Shown here: positions 49,501-58,244 of the stretch, piece by piece
Layout: each line of letters opens with the position of its first letter
Position numbering within the stretch: position 1 is the first letter of the stretch
From: Halichondria panicea
Taxonomy: Eukaryota > Porifera > Demospongiae > Suberitida > Halichondriidae
DNA: 64,000 nt
Direction: 5' to 3'
Assembly (NCBI RefSeq): GCF_963675165.1
Contig: NC_087392.1
Location: 1,627,001-1,691,000 of the forward strand
Notes under the pieces: model-generated
Seen by the model: only the letters and a program-made list of their open reading frames with translations
Database searches by the model: none
Told to the model about the DNA's origin: nothing
Program-made: the position numbers and the translations under genes

Positions 49501-52296
49501 ACGAGTGTGAGGCCATCTTTGAGAGTAGAGACAAAGGCGGCCACGACGTTAACCTCCTGCTCACAGAGATAGAGAGGTGTGTGTATTAATAAGAAGCACA
49601 TACTCCATTCACATTCCGCCAGTGCCGTGTGCGTAAACCTCCTCTCACCCCATTTCTAGTACTTTGTATAACTAACCTTCCCGCCTTACAGACATGATGG
49701 CCTCATCGTAATGGCCACCAATCGGCCGTATGATCTTGACGAGGCCATGCATCGTCGCATCATGATTGCTATAGAGTTCCAGCAGCCTGACCACATCCTC
49801 CGCAAGGCCATCTGGGAGAACCACATCCCAGGGCAGATGGAACTGGCAGACGATGTTGATATGGTAAGTGTGTCTGAATTTATAGTCTAAAAGTAAACGC
49901 ACCATTGCATTGGCTATTATCAAGAGTATATGATAGAGAAGAGAGTATCGAACGTAGGCATACTGTACATTAGATGTATGCGAAGAGTAACGTGACTTCC
50001 TGTATCTGTCACAAGCTTGGAATTTGCACACTGACCAATCCAAGCGTGGGTGATGTAATCTATCAACCCATCCAAGTGTGGGTGATGTAATCTACTTTCT
50101 TGATAGATTACATCACCCACACTTGGATTGGTCAGTGTGCAAATTCCAAGCTTGTGACAGATACAGGAAGTCACGTTACTCTTCGCATACATCTAATGTA
50201 CAGTATGCCTACGTTCGATACTCTCTTCTCTATCATAAACTCTTGCTATTATAGTGTAAGTCTCTGTGTGATGAGCTTCAGCTGAATATAGTTGCAGCAA
50301 AGTTAATTTCTAGTCAAAAACAGGCCAAAGATAGACTTTTAATTTTTAACAAATACATCATCTGAAAGGTCTCTCTCTAAGCTTTCACTTAATATTATTG
50401 GATCAACGGAACTAAAGTTATGGCCGTTTAAAAATGCTCTAGTTAATGCTATTAATTTTTGTGTTTTCAGGGAGAGCTGTCGCTAAGGTTTGAGCTGACA
50501 GGAGGGTTCATCAAGAACGCTGTGTTGTCGGCCCTCTCCATAGCCGTGTCTCGAGATGGTGACTCTCCAGTAGTTAGTCAGAGTGACCTGTTGCAGGGGG
50601 CCAACCTCCAGCTGAGAGGAAGGCTCAGGATGAAGGTGGGGCCAGGGCCTCACCGCCTCACATAACTATAGTTTGATATTGAAATATTGAAACCATCTAA
50701 CTGGGTTGTTTTGTGCATACATTTGTTGGCTATGATTACGGAGAACTGTATTTTTCTATGCAGGACTTCCATCGTCGTATAGTTCCCAAGAATGGCCTTG
50801 ACAAAGTGATAGTTACCGACCGCCTTGCTCAGAACCTGGACGAGATTGTGCAGTTTGAGAAAGCAAGGTCTGTGATTATGATTGAGTACACATTCACCTG
50901 GCAGGATGTGCAGCAGCTTAGCCTTTCACAGTTACAGTTAACAGTGTATATGTTATGGAGGAGTGTAGCTATCAATGTGTACATGCATGCATGGTAGCAA
51001 GGTAATTGAACTACACACCCACTTCAGGTCAGTTCTGTTTGGTCAGTGGGGTTTTGCGGCCAACGATCAGCAGGGGATCACCGTGCTCCTCCACGGACCC
51101 CCTGGCACTGGGAAGACTCTTGCTGCTGAAGCTCTTGGCTACGAGGTTGGAAAACCACTAAAGGTGAGGACCGAGCTAATTATGTCTAGTGGAGGGTTGG
51201 GGGTACCCTCATGAGATATCACAATGAGCACTCCCTATACAGGTGGTCAACTGTGGGGAGCTGCTTAGCAAGTGGGTGGGAGAAAGCTCCAAGAACATTG
51301 ACGCCATCTTTGAGGAGGCTCGTCACTCTGATGCTATCTTAGTGTTTGACGAGGCAGAAGGTCTCTTCGGAGCTCGCACCACAATGAGGTGAGGTGTCCT
51401 TTCTGTTCATGTATCAGTTCTATTTCTCAAGGCTGGATACCCTATATAATAGTGTCTCTTTACAATTGCAGTTAATATAGGGGGTATTATTTTCTCAGGA
51501 AATATTAATAAGTGTTGTGATAATAATTTCCAGCACGTCAACGGACCGGTATGCCAATGTGGACGTGGGAGTGCTGCTCTATCAAATTGAGAGGTTCCCA
51601 GGAATCATCATCCTCACCACCAACCTCATTGAGAACATTGACAAGGCGTTCTTTAGGAGGCTCAGATTTGTGCTTGAGTTTGAGATCCCTCCAACCAAGT
51701 TGCGCACTGAGATTTGGAAGGTCAGTCACTCATGCCTGCCCACATTTACTTTGTATTTAAGATATTGTTTCTACAAGACAGTCATTTGCTATTGTTTGTA
51801 GCTGAGCGTATTAATATTTATATTCCCTGCTTTTTGTGATATCTCCATATCAAATCGATCATTCCATATGGCCAAGGGTCTTATACGCCCTTGATATGGC
51901 CTAATTTTACCCAAATGACGGTAATGCAAGTGTATGTGTGTATGTAATATATACGGTATAAAACAGCTTGACCACTATCAGTCCACCTTGACTGCAAGCC
52001 TGCTTGTAAGAACCAGTACATTATTCCTCCCGTGCCTTCTACAGCTGCTGATCCCTAAGGAGACGCCACTCGATGACGACATTGATTTTGAGCGTCTTGG
52101 GAGGTTTGAGATGAGTGGGGGCAATATCAAAAGTGCTGTGTTTCGAGCGGCCTCTCGTGCAGCCCTCAGGAAGAAGGAGGACCGTCGGGTGAAGATGACG
52201 GACCTGGAGGACTCGGCAGAAGAGGAGGTGGGCAAATCCTCCACTAGGACCAGTTTCAGACGACAAGATTCGGACACGGCACGGATGTATAACTGA
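43518..52296 (+). CDS. Protein with two AAA+ ATPase domains (bacterial-type AAA2)
   Basis: A long N-terminal region (43518-46677) reads MEDAVTFLQRVSDQYSDVTS, LPRVIRLCRRLSLTDKESMV and LSISDMINFLSEDREHMKQG. AAA1 (about 49060-50640) has Walker A GPPGTGKT, Walker B ILFFDECEAIF and sensor-like MATNRPYDLDEAMHRRI. AAA2 (about 50764-52290) starts after FGQWGFAANDQQGITVLLHG and has GPPGTGKT, ILVFDEAEGLFGA, TDRYANVDVGVLLYQIERFP and TTNLIENIDKAFFRRL, with arginines in finger position. The WGF lead-in and DRYAN..V..LL..IER pattern are typical of bacterial AAA+ proteins of the SpoVK-like class, not of p97, NSF or katanin. Walker and sensor motifs look intact in both domains. ATG 43518 is preferred for its A at -3 and G at +4. 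The C-terminus is a basic/acidic tail. AATAAA is at 52423. Function unknown. Confidence 0.85.
44688..44823. repeat. Imperfect inverted repeat in AAA+ gene intron
   Basis: CAGAGGATGTCTGACGTGCA at 44688 and its imperfect complement ending at 44823 (TCATGCACGCATGTCGGACC) give arms of about 37 bases around a 62-base loop. It is a possible degraded MITE. Confidence 0.6.
47252..47467. mobile_element. MITE with CCTTAAGG ends and TA target duplication
   Basis: The left end is CCTTAAGGTCGGTATTATTA from 47252. The right end is its imperfect complement, finishing CCAACCTTAAGG at 47467. TA flanks both ends (47250-47251, 47468-47469), as in Tc1/mariner-type insertions. The interior holds repeated TTTAGCG / CGCTAAA tracts. 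It is non-coding and lies in the largest intron of the AAA+ gene. Confidence 0.7.
47536..48748 (-). CDS. Putative small acidic protein nested in AAA+ intron
   Basis: This is a tentative multi-exon gene. ATG at 48748, in good start context (ATCATGG), reads MATASNGNTTSFTMRQ to a GTAAGG donor. Behind a TTTTCAG acceptor near 48605 comes DKSNPNPQLEQSEEPPLHED and LVESSLADLLEDTEGSLDEP. Another open acidic piece at about 48424-48300 reads DPQEPTNDETQESMQGHALE. The exon near 47820-47690 reads SETQEIQLDFHQTPSEGQSE, and the last exon (47641-47536) reads EEERHIGPMWKLIPSTQQQQ and ends VGAAPLYIRQKH. Acidic, low-complexity composition and codon-like open frames with plausible splice signals support it. The joins in the middle are not settled. 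No family recognised. Confidence 0.5.
47872..47977. repeat. 42 bp tandem repeat, about 2.5 copies
   Basis: The unit AGCTACAGCTATATTGTAGC plus TACAGCTATATTGAAACTATCA repeats head to tail, with a half-unit substructure of AGCTACAGCTATATTG. It lies in an intron. Confidence 0.85.
49921..50245. mobile_element. Near-perfect hairpin MITE, CAAGAGT ends, 7 bp TSD
   Basis: This is a 325 bp element in the AAA+ gene. Its two arms of about 150 bases (49921-50075 and 50096-50245) are almost perfect inverted copies, starting CAAGAGTATATGATAGAG and ending CTATCATAAACTCTTG. The flanking CTATTAT at 49914-49920 and 50246-50252 is a perfect 7 bp target duplication. The loop contains a third, direct partial copy of the arm's inner end (CCAAGTGTGGGTGATGTAAT). 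There is no coding capacity. It is in the same family as 15935-16392, by terminal sequence. Confidence 0.92.
51845..51905. repeat. Small imperfect palindrome in AAA+ gene intron
   Basis: CCATATCAAATCGATCATTC is followed by GGCCAAGGGTCTTATACGCCC and TTGATATGGCC, which can fold as GGCCAAGGG / CCCTTGATATGGCC. It is a short element without a clear duplication of the target. Confidence 0.45.
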
Positions 52297-52492
52297 TCAT
52301 TTTTTATTTTTGCTCAAAGTCTTAGGGGACCATAATTATAGTTTGTGTTCAATGACTATTATTACTTTTCGATAGTTTGGGTTGATACTCAACATTCCAA
52401 TTAAACGTTTACTGTGTTTCAATAAATAATGGCAAATAATGTACACTGCAACAACAAAAAATATATAAAGATCGATGCATAGATCATAATTA
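52297..52492. terminator. Overlapping convergent polyadenylation signals
   Basis: AATAAA on the plus strand near 52423 fits the AAA+ transcript. AATAAA on the minus strand at 52308-52303 fits SLC25A15. Each lies beyond the other, so the mature transcripts should overlap by about 120 bp in antisense. Confidence 0.5.
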
Positions 52493-53980
52493 TTAAGTAG
52501 ATGTTTCTGATTGAAACAGTTTCCTACTATATTCGTATGTAACAAACAGAGCTCCATTTGCTGGGAAGGACCGAACGATCATGGGAGTTAGTCCCTTGTA
52601 CAGTGTCAACACACCTGAAGGGATATTGATAACAGTTTAAAAAATATCAAACCACCTCTTTATTGTTGAGAAAAAATAGGCTAATTACAGATTGTTGATC
52701 AATATAATTATTGTTGTAGACAACCTTTGTAATTGCATGGCAGAGCATACGTAATGGGGGGCATTCAAAGTAGCTACTTCTAGTAAACAGCACACCTAGT
52801 GTACACGTACATACCTTCAGTCCTAACAATGGTTGTAAGTGTCTTCCAGAACGAGTTGCTGTACTCCCCTCTCACCTGTAAATAGGCAGTCAAGCATGAT
52901 TATACGTAATAGTACGCACCTTAGTCTAAAGAGAACGCACTCTTATATAGGATCAATCTACGTACACACTGCCTCTGCATATGTTTTAAAACTCGACCTG
53001 TATTCTTGACTTGACCGTATCAGTGGGAAACACTGAGGTCCAGTAACCACACCCAGCTATCCCTCCTGCCAACACCAGTCGTGGTACACCTGTACGTGTG
53101 TGTAGAGGGATGAAATAGATGGGTGGGTGGATAACATCAAAGTAGGTACACACTCAGTAATGATCAACATAGGTAACGTCACATGTTTGTCACATGTCGT
53201 GTGATGCATTGTGAAACATAGAAAATAAATTTACTGAGATCGTTGGGGTCCTGCCCTTGGGGAGTTAACATTTTCCGACTGAAATGATATCCTCCAAAGA
53301 AGAAGAAGTAGCCAGGAACCTCCCTCGCCCAAGTACTAGTCAATCCTCTAAACAGTCCAGTTACACCGTCCTCACGAACTATCTGTTTTATAATCATCCA
53401 CATGTTCACTCTGCAGAAAAACAGTTTAAATTGACTGTGTATATGAAAGCATGCACCCCAAAGTTTCACCAGTAGCAATGGCGAAACTTTGTACTTTGAA
53501 ACTTTGAGGCAATCCTATAGCAATATAATGTCACCTATTCTTTGCTAGGATCTCCTCAACTGAAGTGTTTGGATGTTTTGTTTGAAGCGTCTGTACGTAG
53601 GCTTGCATCTTGCACTTGATCTGATCGGGTGGAGTAATTGCTACGGATGAGAACACACTCGCTAGGCTTCCTGCACTGGCCTTCTGTGTGATACTCAATT
53701 CCTCGTTTCCTCCTATCCACTGCACCAAACTCAGACACTTGTTGTAGCACATAAACAAGACGGCATTCTCTGCAATATTGGAGATCACAGCAGGAGACGA
53801 GCCAGCATAGAAACCTCGAAACCTTTCTTCTAGTAGAGTTGTTTTCAGTGCTTGCAATGTCGACGTGTACATCGCAGGATAAGTCTGCATTTTCACTTTG
53901 ATAGTGTCCAATGGCTGACCTATTAACACACAGGCAAGGCCACCGAGCCCGCCTGACACGGTGTCTCCTATACCACTCAT
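52493..53980 (-). CDS. SLC25A15: SLC25A15-like mitochondrial ornithine carrier
   Basis: This is a mitochondrial carrier of the ORNT type, which exchanges cytosolic ornithine for matrix citrulline across the inner membrane. It starts MSGIGDTVSGGLGGLACVLI. The three carrier repeats show PLDTIKVKMQ, PPDQIKCKMQ and PTDTVKSRIQ (near 53010). Family-specific stretches are FYAGSSPAVISNIAENAVLF, WAREVPGYFFFFGGYHFSRK and TPMIVRSFPANGALFVTYEY, all close to the human ornithine transporter. The exons are roughly 53980-53533, 53412-53235, 53090-52995, 52876-52815 and 52613-52493. The stop is TAA at 52495-52493. The gene converges on the AAA+ gene, and the minus-strand AATAAA near 52308-52303 would make the 3' ends overlap. 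Confidence 0.93.
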
Positions 53981-54277
53981 TCCTTATTCAAAGGATAAAC
54001 AACACTGCTACCAGGAAGAGAAACCATCTTGTTCTACTCGTTTCCTTTTAATGAGGAAACGAATAAGTAATGAGCACAAATTAATTAATCACATCTTTGC
54101 AAATGCACCTCTTTACCAGAAATAGCAACCACAGACAAAAAACCTTACCCTTAATTTGTATAATATTATACTTAACCTATCCTATCCTTGATTTGTATTT
54201 GGAAGCGGAATTTAATTTACATGAATGTCAGAAACACACTGCAGTGGGAACTTTTAAGTACGTACAATCCTGCACAC

Positions 54278-55982
54278 TTATACATTGTCAGTGTTACTGA
54301 TGATCTGTACAGTGTCTGTGGATTCATGAGCCACTGAGTTTTTGTTACTTTTGACATATCGATATCGGACGTAGAAACCACCCACTGCGATGATAGCAGG
54401 TGGAACCAAAGAAAACAAAATGCCCTTGGTATTGTTCATGCTAGCTCCGCCAATCAGTAGACCATAGTACAAATACAGTAAAGCTACAGTGAGAAACGCT
54501 GTCAGTAGGTAAGCAATTAGAGTCCTAATGAAACAAAGGCTCCAGATTCTGCGACAGTCGGCTCTTGTGTGATGAGGGGGCAGTGCATCGGGATGGCAAC
54601 GATGTAAACAGAGCACCACAGGTAGAGAGAGAAAGATTACAATAACTCCTATACTGAATACGAAAAAGAATGTGTAAATTGGTGTGATAATGAGGAAGAT
54701 AAGAATCGGAACTCCAGCTAGTCCAAAACAGATGTGGATCCCACTCAATGCACCCCACCAGACAAAAGTTTCAACACATCTGTAGTAGCATGAGAAACGA
54801 TTTCGAAACAAAATATGTGGGGAAGCAACCTTTGCGACGACTAGTATCGAAGAGACTATATACAATAGCAGCACTACAACAAGAATTGCAGCTTTCAAAT
54901 AGAAAGACGCAATCTCCAATATGAATATAACAGACGAATGGGGTGGTTCACAGTTATAGATCACCGTCTTACTACAGGGAGGGTAGTATTTCGGATACAC
55001 GCCTCTTGCATGCCCTACAAACAAGCCCATGAGGTAGATCGGCACGAGTAGGAATGATGTCACTAATAGAATTCCTCGACATGCGTTCTTCTTGATAGTT
55101 GAGGTGCTATTGGTGATGGAGCTGACTTTGCGATACAACAATCCTCCATACGTAACCAATAGAAATGCGAGCAGTAGGTTGCTACTGATGAAACAAGCGA
55201 GTATGGTGTAGTTGATCTGATCCTGCAGCTTCAGATCGTCATACAGGCCTTTTGTATAAGCGTTGTATTTTCTTGATAGGTAGCCCTGAATGTCTGCACT
55301 CCATGAAGTCGGTTTTCCTTGAGCTGCAGCGTAGGCTTTAGTCTGAGTGGGAATAATAAATAAGGAAATTTAATACAAAAGCATTTCAGAACTGAATACT
55401 TAAGTTATAATCATAATTCCCTGTGGCTTAGCAGTATGCATAACTGAAACTCACCCAAGTGATAAAGGAAGTGAAATACTTCTCTAGGTCTTCTTCTTTG
55501 ATCGAGCACAGTATGGGATCTGTCAGATTCAGTTTGACATTGAAATTGAATTCTCTGTGTCCCACTGTTTGCTCGTAGATTAGTACTGTAATTACTGGCT
55601 CAAACTGGTAGAGTTGTTGAGTTCCCAACAAGCCAAGCAGATAAGAGTTCGTCCATTGATAGGTCCAGCACGTAGTAATCGTTGTATTTTCAGCAAAAAC
55701 ACTTTGCGGCTCTTTAGTATTTTTGCATAGTGTATCAGTCAGGTTGAGACATGAATTGAACTGAATAGTTTGCAGACCATCGGCTTTCCAGAATTGATAC
55801 TTTTCTGAGCTTGAGGGAAAGAAGACTTTTCTCAAACGAAATAGCTCTCCTGTTGTATCATTGAGTAAACTTTGTTCAATGGCAGTGTATATGGTGAACT
55901 CGTTGTGATTGTCAGAGTCACTTGAAATCCCTTGAACGAAAAGTACGTCGAGTACGAGTATCAAAAAGAATTGATGATGCAT
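54278..55982 (-). CDS. Orphan signal-peptide + 7TM protein C
   Basis: The exons are 55982-55455 and 55342-54278, with a 112 bp phase-0 intron again directly after a Trp (FITW|), giving 530 residues. It has a signal peptide (FFLILVLDVLFVQGISS) and an ectodomain with AIEQSLLNDTTGELFRLRKV and FFPSSSEK plus several N-glycosylation sequons. About seven hydrophobic helices follow in exon 2, including one with FLIITPIYTFFFVFSIGVIV, then a short tail (SVAHESTDTVQIISNTDNV). Architecture, intron position and the FFPS and TP motifs tie it to genes A and B at 12306-15828, although it is much more diverged. Function unknown. It lies 297 bp beyond the start of SLC25A15 on the same strand. Confidence 0.85.
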
Positions 55983-56003
55983 TTTGGTTGGATCCCAGAT
56001 AGA

Positions 56004-56070
56004 TAAAGATCGTTAACTACTCACACAATATTCTTTATGGCATAGAGGGCTTAGTTGTTAACGATCTTTA
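56004..56070. repeat. 14 bp perfect inverted repeat upstream of 7TM gene C
   Basis: TAAAGATCGTTAAC (56004-56017) and GTTAACGATCTTTA (56057-56070) are exact complements around 39 bases. The pair lies 22 bp upstream of the ATG of gene C, so it sits in the promoter or 5' UTR. Confidence 0.75.
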
Positions 56071-56240
56071 CACTACTCAATAATATCAAACAAGAGGGCG
56101 GCTTATCAGAGGAACACTCTTTCTATAAAATATAATTTGTGCTTGTGATAATTTAATAGCATATGCAACAAATACATTAGTGCAGAAATGACATGATTCG
56201 TACATCTGTACAAAAACAGCACACACATAATTATGACTAG

Positions 56241-57161
56241 TTAGCAACGACAGCCTGGCACTTCTTTAGATATGGGCTGAGTGTCTCTAGTGAGAGATAG
56301 GCTCTGGTTGGTATCGTACATGGGGAAAGTGGGTGGAGCTTGTTGGGCCTTCAGTTCACAGATATCCTTAGCTAGTTTGAGGAATGCTTCTTTAACGTTC
56401 ATGTTGCTCTTGGCACTGCTCTCAATGAAGTCCATATCATGCAGCTCAGCGTATCTCTGCAGACAGACAGAGAATAAATAATTATCAAGTCTACTGTATG
56501 ATTCTACCCATAATCTGTGAATAGCCTAATGTATTCACTCACGGCTGCATGTGACAGATCCACCTCTGCCGGTAGGTCACACTTATTACCCACTAACAGC
56601 TTCACTGCCTCAGGGCAACCACTGTATGAGGATCACATGATAGTCAGACAAGGGTAGGTACATTACATGACTCACCTGTCTGGTGCGTCCACTGCATTCA
56701 TCCATATCGTCTCCACATCGGTGAAAGATCGAGGCTTTGTGACATCAAACAAGAAAATAACTCCGTCAGCCTTCCTATAGTAGACCGCAGATATCGACAT
56801 GTACTTCTCTGAGCCAGCTGTATCCCAAATCTTCACCTGAAAGTACAGAAACTTGATACAATCAAGTCTCTGATAGTACATTGCAGTTACCTACCTTAAT
56901 CTTCTTTCCATCTAAGTTGATCTCACTCAGATAAAAGTCAACCCCTATCGTAGTCTCCATTTCAGCCACGAAATTATTCTCACAAAATCTGCAAAATTAA
57001 ACACGTTAGACAGTCAGTATGTGCACACAGTAACACCATGACTACAACAGATGCACATACCGTCTGACAAAGCTTGACTTGCCCACTCCATTGTCTCCAA
57101 TGAGAATGATCTTGAAGATGTGATCGTAGACGACCGAAGCACTATTCTCAAGCAACACTGC

Positions 57162-57192
<31 letters not shown>

Positions 57193-57884
57193 AGACTCAA
57201 AATCTTCCCAAATGGTGTGATAACACGTACAGCTATAATTAAGTATGTACAAGACTAAAACTGGTGAAAAACATCTAGAAAACCATAACAAGAAACAATA
57301 GGGTATCGATTCTCTCAATAATACAAGCGACTTCACCCAGTATATCTATTGTAGCCATGGCTGCATGACCCAAGGCTGACTATCACACGGACTACTATAC
57401 ATGCCACTCACACTAAACAGGGCACAATACTAATATCCAACAGAGCCTTACAAGGTGTATAGCAAGCCGCTATTGCTAACACACGTCTTCGTGCTAATAC
57501 AATGAATTATTGTGTTACATACAGAGAGCAATTGCTGACGCTGTACTAATTGTGAACTAGTCGTCACGATTATAATACCGTTCATAAGGGTTACAAACTA
57601 CCTACAGCTATATCTGAATGGGTACATATGTACACACCAATGAATCATTTAGTGTGTCACATTACGTGTGTTGTACAGCAAGAGATGAAATAATCAGGCC
57701 ACCTCATTCTGAACAACTACAGTACACACATACAGAGATTGCTTTTGGGTTACTAATTACGTTAAATTCAACAACCTCCTGTAGCTAGCCAGGTATAACT
57801 CATCATCATTATAGCATGATTAGATACAGTACTCAGTACATATTTAATGGAGCTTAGTAGCTCACCTGCTCTGCTGTGAGCCAT
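56241..57884 (-). CDS. Rab-like small GTPase with altered switch II
   Basis: This is a Rab-family GTPase: MAHSRAVLLENSASVVYDHI, P-loop GDNGVGKSS, switch I TTIGVDFYLSEINLDGKKIK, switch II WDTAGSEKYMSISAVYYRKA, DGVIFLFDVTKPRSF, NKCD and ESSAKSN. It ends PGCRC, a CxC double-prenylation site. The usual DTAGQER is DTAGSEK, so the catalytic Gln is replaced by Ser. The RKADGVIFLFDVT segment recalls the Rab44/45/46 group, but there are no EF hands. Exon 1 is 57884-57866. Exon 2 begins near 57160, behind a CA-repeat acceptor. The stop is TAA at 56243-56241. The first intron is about 700 bp. Role presumed in vesicle traffic; the partner is unknown. Confidence 0.88.
57161..57187. repeat. (TG)n microsatellite at Rab exon 2 acceptor
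   Basis: About 13 TG units. On the minus strand it reads as CA repeats ending CACGCAG, then exon 2, so the repeat forms the region in front of the 3' splice site. Confidence 0.85.
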
Positions 57885-58244
57885 GTCACTGGATACTCTC
57901 TTACTGTTAGGTGTATTATGGCCTGCATGGAAGAGTAGCTCTGAGACTTAAAGCAAATATTCCAACTAAAAGTTAAGCAGTATTAACATACCTTGTACTT
58001 AGAATACTTGCTAGCTGTCTCGTTCAACGAAAAACTCAGGGGCTTTTTGTTTTGGTTTGGATGGGCTTGACTGAGAATGACCTTCTAACTGACCTGATAA
58101 GCTTACATCATAGTAATTTTGATTATGCAATGATTGCACCAAAAAGTGGGCGGATCTCAATGTCAATGTGTCCAACATAATTTATGTACTTGACAGAGTT
58201 AGTTTGTGCTGCTGCTGTAGTACTAGTAGACTTGTGTGGCTGAG
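57885..58244. promoter_or_regulatory. Divergent Rab-like / TIAM promoter region
   Basis: The start codons of the Rab-like gene (minus) and TIAM (plus) are 360 bp apart and divergent. The region should contain both 5' UTRs and a promoter. No clear core motif is recognised. Confidence 0.5.
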
